Shown here: positions 12,001 to 23,994 of the stretch, piece by piece
Layout: each line of letters opens with the position of its first letter
Position numbering within the stretch: position 1 is the first letter of the stretch
Origin: Phylloscopus collybita
Lineage: Eukaryota; Chordata; Aves; Passeriformes; Phylloscopidae
NCBI GenBank assembly: GCA_027886175.1
Contig: JAJNNQ010000078.1
Coordinates: 806,001-870,000, forward strand
Direction: 5' to 3'
DNA: 64,000 bases
Position numbers and translations under genes: made by a program
Notes under the pieces: generated by a model
Told to the model about the DNA's origin: nothing
Database searches by the model: none
What the model saw: the letters and a program-made list of their open reading frames with translations, nothing else

Positions 12001-14738
12001 CTGCTCCTACACCAGCAGAGCAGCACCTTCCTAAAGAAAGGCAGGTCAGCTTTGCAAAGAGCAACAGCAACTGCTCTTGTAGACTCTCCCCTGCAGACCA
12101 GCCACAAGGATTGCTGCTGCAGTGCATGTGCTCAGAAGTCAAGAGCACTTTGGCTGCACTGCTGACCTTTCCAGCTGAGCACTGAGAGAAGTGAGTCTCT
12201 CTTTTTCCTTTGCTGTTTGTTTCAAATGCTGCCACCACCACCTTTGCTTTCACAGGCAAGGAATGCAGTGCAGACAGGCCAAAGTTGAGAGAGGCAAGAT
12301 GGAGAAGAGCAAATCCAAGAGACAGAGTGAGAATGCAACAGCAGCAGAGAAGAGCACAAGAACAGAGTGCAGTGGGTGCAGGGCACTGGCAGGCAGTTCA
12401 CTTGAGATGCTCCTGCTTGCCCAGAGCACGGCAGCAACACAGAAACAAAGGCTGGCACATGGAATTGCTCCTGTTCTGAGCCCTTTTCCCAGACAGTCCT
12501 GCCCAAGCCCTGGGAAGCACAGGTGGGATCCCTCACCTCCCTGCTGAGAGCTGCAATCTCCTCTTCAGTCATGTTGGTCTCTCTGATGACATCGTTCAGA
12601 GTGCCTCCATCCATGTATTCCATCACCAGCCAGAGTTCCTCATGCACAAGGTAGCTGAAAGAAGGAAACAAGGCCGTGCAGATGAACAGGCATGGCTACG
12701 TTGGCTTTGTGCTTGATTCTTCTTTCTGGGCCCCTTTGTGACAAGGACAGAATTAAAGGAACAGGCATTCCCTCTAGGTGTGCCTTGTTTGCAGTCTGTG
12801 CAGTCTCAAGGGGAATGGCACAGCTCTGACAAAGGAGATGTCTCTGATGGCCAGCAAGGGAAAAGTGCAATTTAGGAAGAGCCAAGCTGAGAAACCTGTC
12901 ACACATGGTATTTCTGGAAATAAGCACCTGGTGTTCCTGGCATGGACAGCCATGGAAAAGAGGGGCAACAACCCAAGGGAAATCCTCTCTAGGATGCTTC
13001 ATCAGCATTGAAGAAACTTTAAAAAATCAATCCTGAGACAACATGGAGGCAGTGAACTTACAGGGTATTGACTCACTGTGGTGGGGTTGATCCAGGTTTC
13101 TGAACCATTTTCCAACCATGTGTTGGAAAGCCAGGGAAGACACATGCAGACAAAATGCACTCTCTTCCCAGCCATTGGAGATGAATGGAGAAATAATCAT
13201 GAACCAAGAATTAACAGCTCTCTTTTCTGCCAGTGTCCAAAGTGGGTTTTTAACCTTGCATGCTTTCAGTATGGAAACAAACATTCATGGGATGAGACCA
13301 TGAGCACTCACCTGTCTAAATAATTCACAACACAGGGACTCCTGTTCCTCCTCATGACTGTGATTTCATTAAGGATTCCTTGCTTCCTCCTCAGTTTCTG
13401 AAGATCTATTTTCTTGATGGCCACCTGAAATGACATTGAAAATCAGTCACTTTAGCAGTTGGTGGCACGAGACCACAGCACACAGGGAGCGAGTGATTTT
13501 GCAATGACACAGGGGAGCCAAAGTGCCAAAGTGCCTTGTGCTCAGACAAAGGAGTAATTAGGAACTGACATTCCAACAGCCCATTTCTCTGCTCCCTTGG
13601 GGAATCCATGCCTTGCTACTCTGTGGATACACCTTGGGCTCTAAGCAGGGCTTAGGGCTTTCAGGGATGCCTTGCAGATCTCTCCCCACGTGCAGTTCCC
13701 AAGTGCAGCACTGCAGGTGGCTGAGGAACTCCCAGGAACATTCAGATGGATTTGCTGGCAGCCAGAAATGAGAATTCAGGACTCTGAAGCCGTAGCCCCA
13801 GAGAGCAGTGAGATGCTCTAAGGCACCACCTTTGGTGGAGCAATTGAGAGCCAGGGAGAGCGTCCTTCTCTGCAAGGAACCGCTGCCCTCCTTGCCTTCC
13901 TTCTGGCAGCTGGGAAGGACAAAGCCTGTCCCAAATGCACTTGGCAGGCTGGCAGCAGTCTGTGCTCCTGGTGCCTTTGCAGCACAGCTCTGCCCACAGC
14001 TCCAGCCACAGCTGAGACAAGAGAGGAAAGCCCTGGAGAGCAGCAGGACCTGCAGGGGCTGTTGACATTTACCTCTGCTCCTGTGGCAGTGTCGACCGCT
14101 CTGCTGACAACTCCAAAGCCCCTGGAAACAAAAGAGCAGCAAAGGAAGGAGAAGCCATTCAGATCTTGGAGGGAAAGCCAGCCCAGCCAGGAGATGTCTG
14201 CTGGAAATGCCTCAAAGCTGCAGCAGGCAGGAGGGCTCTGCCAGAAGGCAGATGATGCATTTTCCTCTCAAGTGCATGGGGCACTGGGCCTGTTCCTGAA
14301 GCACTGGGCTTTACTGCCTCAGCTCAAAAGGCCACTTGATTCTTTCATCAAGGATTTCAGTTTCTAAACTGGGCCCTTTTTATCCTGATCACAGACTATT
14401 TCCTGCAGCAAACTCTTGGGAAGAAATGTTCCTGAGAACCGTTATCTCACTGCTGTGATAGGGGGTAGGTTGCTGTTTCTGGCAATGCAATGGAAGTGTC
14501 TTGGACAATGCCTTCTGAGCACACTTACAAATTCTGGCTGGTACTGAGAGATGGGGCAGCCTAACCCCAGTGTCTGAGGATGTTTGCAGCTTGCCTGGCT
14601 TCACACTTGGCAGATATTCCAGCAGCAAATCACCTGCCCCATGATTGTGTAGGAGTAACTGTGCTTGGACTCACCCACTGCCAAGATTTTCCAGTTCAAT
14701 GTATTTCCTCAGGGGATTTCCCCTGCTCACCATTTGCC
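9058..14738 (-). CDS. Kinase-domain exons of the PAK3-like gene
   Basis: Residues about 347-642. Motifs in order: entry [16 protein letters not shown] (PAK: GDPKKKYTRFEKIGQG); glycine loop GSGGFG 360-365; VAIKK with Lys382; NEI with Glu398; [11 protein letters not shown] with Asp472 and Asn477; ADFG with Asp490; APE 515-517; C-terminal [17 protein letters not shown]. All catalytic residues are present, so activity is predicted. The activation loop reads [11 protein letters not shown] where PAKs have RSTMVGTPYW: the phosphorylated Thr is Ser506 and the following Pro-Tyr is Ala-Trp. The SDN of PAKs is SLN. Confidence 0.93.
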
Positions 14739-17700
14739 CTGAGGGAAACAAAATGCAAGATGCTCACTTGAAAGCAGAGATTCCACCATCCAAGAGACAC
14801 AAAAGGCAGCCCCACTGTCTGGGGCTCTGAGCCCTTTGTGGCCAGCTGGGTAACAACAACAACCACTGCAACCACAACCAGACAGGCAGCTCTGCAGGCC
14901 AAGCAGACCAGCACAGAGACTGATTTTCTACAGTGCTTGGAAGAGATCTTTGATAGAAAACAAAGCACAGGGAGATGCATTCCCAGGAGAGGAGGGCATC
15001 TTCTCCACCTGGCAGTGGAGAAGAATATTTTTCTGCAGTTTTAAGGTCTATCCTAGCCAAACCTAAAAACTCAAACTATTGTTTCAGGTCCTTGCTTGCT
15101 GTACTCTTGTAACTTCTCCTACTTTCAAGCTTTGCAGTTGCAGCTAATTCCAACTTTTTCTACTCTTTCTCCTTCTGGGGTCTGCTTTCACACCTTTCTG
15201 AAAGCCTTCTTACCTCAGACACATCCTTATAAGAACAAGCTAGGATATTAAATACAGATTGCTATAAAATATCTGGTTTTTCATTGGAGGAACAGAACAA
15301 CCACCTCTTTCTCTCTGTTCCTGCTGTCACCTGATGTTCGTTCAAAGGAGTTCTCACTGACAAAAATATAATATTCTCATAAAAAACCTATAGAGGTAGT
15401 AGTGGTAATAAGAGCAGTCATAAAAATGACACCAGTAAGACACATGGGGCAGAAGAGCTCCTTCAGGATGGAGAAAAAATCTCTACCCAAAAAAATCCAG
15501 AAAAAGCCCCAAACTGAAAACAAAACCACAACCAAAAGACAAAGCACCAAACCCAATCAATTTCTGTGAAGTCTTTTTACTCTGGTGCCTGGTGAGAAGT
15601 CAGGGGTCTAAGGAGAATTTAGGCAGCTAACCATTCTATCCAGTTTGGCCACTGGCACACAGGACTTGCCCAGATCATTTGCTGGGTCACAGCCTTGTGC
15701 TGGTGCCAGAACAATCCCTGCTTCTGCCTGGAGCAGATGGGGAAGCTCAGGCAAACCCAAGCACATCCAAGCTGCCCTCAGAGGCAGCAGGAACAGCCAG
15801 AGCACTCTCTTGCTGCCTTGGAGCACAGCATTTCCTGTGGGGACTCCTCAATGTCCCTGTGACACCAGGCTGAGGAGGATCATTGGGTGCAGCTCTGCTG
15901 ACACGAGCACACAATGCACTGTCCCTTAGAGAAGAAAGACACCAGACGTACTCAGGAGCTGCAGGGAGTCATCCTCCATCTGCTGGTGCTGAGCAGCAGC
16001 TCTGCCAGGGCTGGAGATGAACAAACTGCCCGGGCTCCACTTCCCACGTTGGGCAGCAAAGGCTCCTTTAGGTGACACTGCTGCTGCTGCTGCTGCAGGT
16101 TCAACAGAAGAGCCTGGGTAGATCTGAGACAACAAAGGAGTTTGTGTCAGAAAAGTGGCTGCAGAGATGAGCCCCAGATCCCATTGCAAATGCAAGCCCT
16201 TAGGAAGATGCTGCAGCCACATGCAGGGCTCTGCCAGGGGTTTTTCCTAATCTCCACTTCCCAGACTGGATGGGTCAAACCCAAAGGCTGGTTTTACTCG
16301 AGCTCATGGCCAGATTCATTTCCCACTTTCTCCAAACTTCATTGTCATGGATTTTCTGAAGGTTGACTGCCAAAATGACCCTTCCAGTTTCTCCCAAGGA
16401 CTCTTTTCCCCCTCCCAGGGCTGCAGACACACTTGCAGCTCCTTGTTCAAATGTTCTACCTCCTCCCATGGACTCCTCTTTTCCTCCACCATCCTCAGAA
16501 GGGGCTCAAGTGGCAGCACTTCTGCTTGGGACAGTTCCTGTGCCTCACAGGAATCTTGGGGCTCCTCGTTGCCAGTCCCTTGCTGGAAATCTTTGCAGGC
16601 TGCCAGGTAAGATGCCAACACTCCCACCTCAAGTCAAAGAGAGCAGAGCAGTCAGAGAGTACAGCTTGTCCCTGTCAGCCCAGAGTCACAGACTGTGAGC
16701 AAAGGGGGAGCTCCAGATTCCCAATGGATACAGACAGCTTGTTTCAAGATCCATCTGGGTCACCGTGTGCACCTGCCAGAACACCTCCAGAAACAAGGAG
16801 AGCAGGAGCAGGCCAGCAGGAATGCATTCAGATGGCTGCTGGCCAAAAGGCCAAAGCACCAGTCCCACTGCCCAGGGCAGCAGCTGAGACTCAGCAGAGC
16901 AGGAAGTGTCCTTGGGAGTGGCTGGGATGGACACTGGAGCAGGAGGGCACTCAGAGGCATCACCCCAGCCCCTGCTGCTCTGCAGGGCAAAGGCAAGAAG
17001 GGCAAAAGCACCACTCTGGGGACTGCAGTGGCTCTCGCTCTTTCACTCACTTGTTTTTCTAGAGCCTCTCGCTCCTCAAGGAGGAGATGGATTGTCAGTT
17101 GTCTTTGTCTTAGAATTTTCATTTCTTCCTCCAGCCTCTTGTCTATTGCCTTGATCCTAGCCTGAGTTTCCTGCAGCTCTGCTTGCAGCTTCTCACCAGG
17201 TCTCTGTAAAGAACAAGAGAGAGAAGGATTCATGTGTGGGGTGGCTGCCACTCCCCCACTCACCTGGTTTTGTTGGTTGCTCCTCTGCTGCTGGAGATTC
17301 CAGGGATCTTGAGTTCCTCTCATGTCTTCCCTGCTCCTCCTCTTCACTGCCACGGTGTCACTGGGAGCTTTGGGCAGCTCTGCTAGTGCCTCTGCCTCGA
17401 TGTTCTGGACACACAAATGCAGAGCAAGTGACTGGGAGCTGCCAGCAGGCTCAGCTTTTCCTCTTTCAGCCTCCAAATCACATTCATTCAGCCGCTTCTT
17501 TCTGCTTCCCTGCCCCCCTCTGCTTCCACTGGAGCCCTGCTGTCCCAGTGCTGATCTCTGGGGATTACAAGGCTCTGTGCTTCCAGTGCCTGTGGCACTC
17601 CTGGCCTTCTCAGTCCCACGAGCTCCATTTTATGGAGCCCCTCTTCCTGCCCTTCACTCTGTCACCTGCCCAGCCAGGCTCACCTGCCCATTCTCCTGTG

Positions 17701-19771
17701 GCTCTTCCACCTGCTGCCTGAGCTGCTTTCCCCCTTCTTGGGCTGGAAACAGCTCTCCCTGAACCTGGCACGGCTGCCCTGGCATCTCTGAGAAAGCAAG
17801 CTGCTCGTGCTCTCTCTCTAGAGGGACCTGCACAGGAAGCAGAGCAGATGGGTTTCAACTTCCCCCACAACATTTGTGGGCCAAGATTCCAAGGCTGCTG
17901 GGCTCACAGCAGATTCCCAAAGCTCTGGGCTGCTGCTGCTCTCCTGGGTCAGTCTCTGCCCTTGGGGAGGCACGGATTCCAAAGTGACCCTGGCAGGACA
18001 ATCAGGCTCCATCTGGGCCTGAAGCTCCAGCAGCCGCTTAGGAAGCTGACAGGGAACGAGTCTTTTGCCCCACAAGAGAAGAGTGGCCCCCCACGGATTC
18101 ATGGACAGCACAATCACCCCTCAGCAGCTTCTTAAAAGCCCAAAGACAGGTGGGCTCTGAGCGCCTGTCAGCTCTGCTACTGACTGCTCTGCCTGCAGAG
18201 GCAAAAGAACAACCTGGCAACAGAGGCACCAAAATCTCTGACTTCAACAGCAACTCCACGTCCCCAGGGTGTCTCTGAAATGCTCCCAGGTAAGCACAGC
18301 CAAGGAGCTCAGGGGGACAAACCACCCCAAAGAGCTGCTGCTGTCAGATCAATACTTTCTGTGCCTGGAGCTGCTTGGCCAGTCTGTGCAGGGGGACAGG
18401 TGTCTCCAGCCCACAGTGTCCCCTCCGTGTCCCACCAGGCTGAGTGCAGGGTCTTTGAGATGCTCCCTCCTCTGCAGACAGGGAGCCTTCCTGCTCCAGG
18501 CTGGCCCCTCTCAGCATCCCAGCCAGCTGGGGCCTGAACATGACAGGTCCAAGCCCATGGTCCAGGTGTCCCTGGCTGAGGGGAATGGCTGGGTCCTAGC
18601 AGGACTGCAGCACTCAGCATCCTCAGCCACCAACAGCAAGTGCTGGCTGCTCAGAAACTTGCAGCTCTGCCTTGCAGTGCAGACAGCCCCCTCCAGAAGT
18701 GGCACTTACTGTCCTGGAAAGGTCTGGCTGTGGTGTGACCACAGCTGGAGGGTTGGGGTCATTTGGCTCCTCTTGGGCCTCTTCTGCAGGAGCAGAGGGA
18801 GCCAGAGGAGAGTCTGCCCTTGGTTCTGTGCTCTGTGGAGAGACAGGAGCCTGAGGCACAGGCCAGGACCTATCATTTATAACCTTATTTCTGTGCAGCT
18901 CTAGAACCAGCTCTACTAAGCACAAACCATCAGCTTTGACAGCAATGGGGTTCTGAGTCACTCAGAGTCAATTCAAATGGGCTGATTCAAGTGTACTGCT
19001 GATTGCTCTGAATTGGATATTCCCCCCAGCTCCTACCAGGAAGCAACATTCTCTCTGCAGAACTGGGCTTTTAGTTCTTTTACAGCTCTGAAATGGAAAA
19101 TTAGGAAATAGCCAGTGATGCCTTTTCTCTTGCTAGTGCAGACATGGAAATGGATTTTCTTTCAGCCTACTCAGCTCGCCCTCTACACGCTACTGCCACA
19201 GGCCAAGCTCACAGCTCTTAATTCCACAATTCTTAAACAGCAGGAATGTCAAATGTTCCTTTCTCACTCACCTCAGGATTGGCTTCTCTGAACACACGGC
19301 TCAGGTGACCTGCAGTGGGCAAGGGAAAATGAACCAGATTCCTTGAGAAAACTGGAGACAACCACAGCATTTTTAGAAGGTCTCCCAAGGAGGTCTCCCA
19401 GTCTACATTTTCCAAATTGTCCTGCTTGTCTCAGTAAACAGAGGAAATGACAGACTCTGCTGCCACAGACCCTCCCATGGAGGGAACACAACCCCTGCAG
19501 GTTCCCTTGCAAATGCTGCCCACAGAGCCCTGGCTACAGACACCCCCTTTTTAGCTGAAAGCTAAAACAGGAGCTTTACCCAAGTGCCATCCAAATGGCC
19601 TTTCTGTTTCCAAATCCACTCAGTCACTAAGAAAGAGCAGGAAGACATACAAAAGCCAGGTGAGGTTCTGCCCAGGGAAAAGCTCTACTTACGTGTCAGG
19701 TGAGCCAGGAAATAACTGGAGTAGGCAACTCCATACACAGAGCAAACTGCAGCAGCCAGTGGCCCAATCAT
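9058..19771 (-). CDS. PAK3-like STE20-group Ser/Thr kinase with N-terminal anchor and coiled coil (17 exons)
   Basis: Assembled from canonical AG/GT junctions. Exons 5' to 3': 19771-19693, 19309-19272, 18832-18710, 18274-18214, 17787-17684, 17404-17264, 17203-17051, 16582-16433, 16123-15952, 14738-14675, 14121-14073, 13424-13312, 12654-12537, 11858-11759, 11304-11108, 9752-9615, 9186-9058. Lengths sum to 1929 nt, every phase chains and no internal stop appears: 642 aa. Predicted role: phosphorylation of Ser/Thr, probably at a membrane. The best family match is PAK1-3, whose songbird PAK3-like expansion is published. The first-exon assignment and the N-terminal exons are inference from splice signals and phase; the kinase exons are certain. 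Confidence 0.85.
15952..19771 (-). CDS. N-terminal (regulatory) exons of the PAK3-like kinase
   Basis: Residues 1-26 (ATG at 19771) are hydrophobic ([20 protein letters not shown]), like a signal anchor. Residues 27-39 are basic. Residues 40-80 are acidic/proline-rich and end [15 protein letters not shown], which lines up with the PAK linker TPPPVIAPRPEHTKS. Exons for 101-182 are Gln/Glu-rich. Residues 183-233 form a heptad-like coiled coil ([20 protein letters not shown]), and 234-283 end in another helical Leu/Glu run. Residues 284-341 contain a six-Ala run. No CRIB motif (the Rac/Cdc42-binding site of PAKs) is seen. A further exon-like frame at about 17905-18044 does not fit the phase chain and may be an alternative or dead exon. 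Confidence 0.65.
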
Positions 19772-19794
19772 TGTGGCAACTGCTGTGCAGGTTT

Positions 19795-19975
19795 GCAGAC
19801 TGTGCTCCAAGACTATGCTCTAAAACTAGGTTCTAACACTATGCTCTAAGACTATGCTCTAACACTATGCTCTAACACTATCCTCTAACACTAACACTAT
19901 CTCTAACACTGTTCTCTAACACTATGATCAAACACTATGCTCTAACACTATGATCTATCACTATGCTCTAAGAAT
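19795..19975. repeat. Tandem repeat upstream of the kinase start codon
   Basis: About 180 bp of a 13-bp unit, ACTATGCTCTAAC, with variants (ACTATGATCTATC, ACTGTTCTCTAAC). It lies immediately 5' of the predicted first coding exon, in the 5' UTR or promoter. The unit differs from the 3' UTR array but has a similar A/C/T bias on the plus strand. Confidence 0.85.
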
Positions 19976-20101
19976 AAACAAGATTCCTGTCAGTGTGCTG
20001 CTGCCCACTGACAAAAACCTCCAGCAGGCGGGTGAGCTCCTGCCCTGAGCAAACCCAAGAGCTGCTCTGACACCACTGAGGCCGGGCGAGCAGCAAGGCA
20101 A

Positions 20102-20153
20102 CCTTGTGATGTCAGCACGAGGACGTGGCAACCGTGCCCTGACATCACAAAGG
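20102..20153. promoter_or_regulatory. Inverted repeat carrying two CRE-like half-sites
   Basis: CCTTGTGATGTCAGCACG at 20102-20119 and CGTGCCCTGACATCACAAAG starting 20133 are near-perfect inverted arms around 13 bp that include GGACGTGG. Each arm holds TGATGTCA/TGACATCA, a CREB/ATF-type site. The position 330 bp upstream of the kinase ATG fits a promoter element. Confidence 0.55.
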
Positions 20154-20159
20154 AAACGT

Positions 20160-21240
20160 TCTGCCCTGCTCTGTGAATTCATGCCGATGGATAAATTGAT
20201 GTTTGTGTAGGCCTAGGCTGCATTTTGTCCTCTTTCCCCCCTGGGCTGCCTTTTTCACCCCTTGTTTTTCCCCCTGTGCCCCTGTGTCCCCTGTGCCTGT
20301 GCTGGGTCCGAGCTGGCGGCCGGGCCGGGCGGAGCAGCAGTTCCAGCCCCGGGTGTCCCTGGAGCGCTGGGAGCTGCCGGTGGCCCCAGGCCCTGTCCCC
20401 TGAGGAGCTGCTGAAGGACCCTGGGACAGAGGGGGCTGAGGGGGCTGAGGAGGCGCTGACGCTGCAGGGACAGTGACCTTGAGGTGCTGGGGGCACTGAG
20501 GGCTGTGGGGGAGCAGAGGGCCAGGGTGGCACGGAGGTGACAGGGCAGTGGCACGGGCTGAGGGGGTGGGATGGGTCAGAAGGGATTGAATGGGGTGAGA
20601 AGACTGTGGGAGTCTGAAGAAACTAAAGGGGGCTGGGCGTTTGCTGAGGGGACGGTGAGGATGAGGGGATGGAGGAAGGCAGCAGGGAGCACAGAGGGCT
20701 CCGGGACTGCAGCTCTGCCAGGCCTTGGAAGCAATTCCAGAGCCTCCACTTGTGCCACAGCTGCCCTGCAGAGCCTGAGGACAGGTGGAGACTGACAGGA
20801 GGCAGCAGGGAGAAGCTGAGGGCCAGCAGCTCCAGCAGTGAGCAGGGAGCTGCTGCTGCCGCTGCTGCTGGCAGGCGAGAGGCCGGGTGAGGCCGCAGGG
20901 CCGGGGGGGCAGGCTGGGGCTGAGGGTGGCGTGGGCTTTGGCCGTGGGCAGTGCCCGGCTGGGCAGGAGCGGGCCCTGCCCGTGCTGGGGCTGCTCAGCG
21001 CAGCTGCCCCGGCCGGCACAGGGGCTGTCCTTGGGCAAGGCAGCTGTGCCGGCCGTGCCGGGCTGCCGGCGCCTGCGGGACAGTCCCGCCGCCGCTGCGC
21101 TCCCCACAGCCCGGCCCGCTCGGCCTGCTTGTTCTTTCCAACATCTAACATTTGTATTTCTAGGCTTTGCTGAGATTTGCCCTGCCCTGACTGAAGGGCA
21201 GCTGCTGCCAGGGAAAACGTCCCGTTCCTGACTCAGTGTT
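20160..21240. other. GC-rich region upstream of kinase gene, no gene supported
   Basis: CpG-containing, Gln/Pro/Ser-coding low-complexity DNA. The long minus frame here is compositional. It could be the divergent side of the kinase promoter, or 5' sequence of a plus-strand transcript with a donor-like CGG|GTGAGG near 20884. Confidence 0.35.
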
Positions 21241-21419
21241 CCCTTGGCTTCCCACGTGTCCCATCCGCTGTCCCTGTCCAGGAGAGCTGCTCTGCATGGC
21301 AGGAAGAGAGCCAGGGGGAGCCGGGCAACTTGGGCAGCTGCAAGCCCTGCTGATGGAGTTGTACTTAGAGATGGTCACAGCTGGACTGAGAGAGTTAGAA
21401 CTTGGTGCTTATTTCCCTC

Positions 21420-22090
21420 TCTAGACTGGGATTTGTACAGGTATAGATGGATGTATATTGTTCTATTGATGCATGTCTATTGATGCATTTCCTTCTGTAT
21501 TTATATTGACATGCTTGTTCAGTTGTATAGCTGTATAGTTGTGTTGATGGGGTTGTAAGGATTCTTATATTAGTACATTGATACTTGTATATTTAGAGAT
21601 AGGTTTGTGATATATTTCTAGATGTCCTGCTTTGTGTCATATGAAATATGAATTCTATATTTCCATTTGTATATTGTATGGTTATGTATTTACAAAGATT
21701 GAAATATGTCTTGAGCTGTATGGTTTGAGAATTCTATTTCTTTAGTACTGGGTCTGGGATTCTTTAGAGAGGGATACAGATATTTTTGTATTTGTGTATG
21801 GGTTGTACGGTTGTAGTAATATGTAATGAATGAAACTGTTACATTTCAATTCATATTTGTGTATAAGGAGTGGTTGTAGAGGGTTTCAAGAAATTAATTT
21901 TTAACAAGTTATTATTTGTATATATTTACATAGCACAATTGTAACAATAAAGTAGTTTATAAGCTTTAATTGATATTTGTATGTTTCTCTACTGGCAGTG
22001 CGGGTGTAGCCATTTAAAATAAATTTCATTTTTAAACCAAAGTAGACTTTTTGTGTATTTGTACATTAGTATTAGAGATGTAACAATCTG
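21420..22090 (+). other. AT-rich tract with AATAAA
   Basis: TGTAT- and GATGCAT-rich DNA without ORFs, with AATAAA at 21946-21951. It could be the 3' UTR of a plus-strand transcript starting in the GC-rich block, but no coding exon is seen. Confidence 0.3.
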
Positions 22091-22095
22091 CAATC

Positions 22096-23262
22096 AATTC
22101 AATGTTTCCACTACAAGAAGTGTAGATTTGTGCTCTCGGGAGCCATGAGCAGACGTAAATGTGATGATGGGGGAGGTTTGGTCAGTGGAATTCTCCATCC
22201 CTACCCAGCACATCATCCACTTGCACTCCGGCTGGGCAAGGAAAGCCCTGCAGGTTTGGGATGGCAGCAGAGCCACCCGTTGGCTGAGAACTCGCTGCCA
22301 AGGCCTGCTGAGAAACCTCCAGGACCCCACGGAGCACACAACTCCAAGCAGAGCCCCCCAGGGAGGACAAATCCACCCCCCATGCCAGGGGCAGCTCTTT
22401 GGGAAGCGCTCCAAGTGTCCCTCTGAAGGTCACCCTGGAGCCCAGAAGCCACCAGGGATCCTGAGCCAGAAAGGCTGCAAGCACGGACATAAAGAGAAAA
22501 ATAAACGGAGTGAGAGAAACACCCCCTGGTGTGGCTGGGACGGGGTCCCAGGGAAGGGGTTGGACCCCTTAGAGGAAGGGAGCAAAGGTTTTCCTGGCAG
22601 AAACCACTGGGAAAAATGCGATAAAAGAGGGGATGCCCAAAACGTTGCCAGTCTGAGGGTCAGCTGAGACCCAAGAGCACCTGGACTTGGCCAAACATCT
22701 GAGATTTTACAACATCCATGGGTGGATCTTAACAAGTGACTTGAAAGAAAAAAGTACCTTATTTTTGTGCTGTCCTGTTGTGAAAAAGTGAGTAAGAAAG
22801 GCATCTTGAAGAAATAAAAATGAGTGAGTGTGGATGAATGTATATGTTATTGAATTTTTCATTTAAGGAGAGGAAAGAGTTTTTCTGTGTCTTTAGGGGG
22901 AAAGGGAGAAGGTGGTGTTCAGGTGTTAAGTGCCAGGAGAGGAGCACCTGTTGGACCTTGTCACTGTTTGTCAAAACCTGTACCTCTGTCTACTGGCAGT
23001 TTTCCAACAGATCCATCCTCGATCATTAAGTAGAAAAGGGGACAGAACAAAGGGGCTCCTCGCATTCTCGGGGTGTTGTAACAGGTGTGGGATGGGTCCC
23101 TACACTGTGTTCGGCTTTAATCTTTGTTGTTTTGTATTATTTTCTTTATTTTATTAAACCTTTTTGATTTATCAAGACACATCTGACCTTGCCGTCCAGC
23201 TAATTATTTTCAAGCCAGCTTCCGCAGGGCTGGGCCCTCAGAGGTATTGGAGAAATCCAATC
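22096..23262. other. No gene recognised
   Basis: Short frames only. A T-rich end with TATTAAACC near 23150 just before ERVL sequence begins suggests an old LTR or flank, not resolved. Confidence 0.3.
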
Positions 23263-23709
23263 ACCCTTTCCCTTTGGATGAGTGTGAGAGAGAGATTTGT
23301 CCACAGAAGAAGAATGCAGGAGCACCACCATAGAATGTGCTGGAAGACCCTTGAGGAAGGAATCCAACAGCTGAGGGAAGTGGGAGTATTGGAGGTACTT
23401 TTTGGGAGGAGCGGCCCGCAGGATAATGACCCTGACAAGGTGAGATGCACAGGGCAGATGTGGAATCTGGCAAATCTGGAGCCATCTCAATACGCCACCT
23501 TCATTGCAGCAGTTAATGCTGAGGACAATCGAGAGACAGTGGGGTCTGTTGCCAATAAGCTTAGGAATCATGAGAGTGTGATCAATGGCCCAATGCAGGC
23601 TCATATCTCTGCTGTGGTTAAGGAACTCAAAGAGGAAATGAGTGAGGAGATGAGGAAGATGAGTGCAGCATCTGTGCGAGTTACAGGCCCTGAAGTCAGA
23701 GCCCAATGA
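23263..23709 (+). pseudogene. ERVL gag fragment
   Basis: Homologous to the C-terminal third of the gag at 34479-36239 (shared MSVRERF, EHHHRM, MQAHISAVVKELKEE), ending in a premature stop. The upstream two thirds are missing, so the copy is truncated at its left end. Confidence 0.85.
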
Positions 23710-23994
23710 CCCCCAGCTAGAGAGAGAGGGTACACCCCAAGAGCTGACCTGTGGTTTTATCTGTGTGACCATAGGGAAGACATGGGAATGTGGCATGGAA
23801 AACCCACTTCTGTCCTGGCAGCACAGGTGTGTGAACTCAAGGAGAGAAACACTCACCGAGGGGGTTCCACTAAAATGAAGGTGGCCTCAGCCTCCCATGT
23901 CCAAGTTGTCAGGTATTACAGAAATGAAGATGATGTTGAATCCCCTTGAAGGAACCTCTACCATGTATGTCCAGGAAGGGAATGATAACCATTG

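Noticed and set aside
14764..14945. Minus frame with a TM-like run ([14 protein letters not shown]) flanked by splice-like signals
   Set aside because: It does not fit the phase chain between exons 16123-15952 and 14738-14675, which join perfectly without it.
17905..18044. Exon-like minus frame [13 protein letters not shown] between kinase exons 4 and 5
   Set aside because: Inserting it breaks the phase or brings in a stop; perhaps an alternative or dead exon.
20145..21107. 320-codon minus-strand ORF in GC-rich DNA
   Set aside because: Low-complexity Pro/Ser/Gln composition, no domain, overlaps equally open plus-strand frames; best read as chance in CpG-rich promoter DNA.
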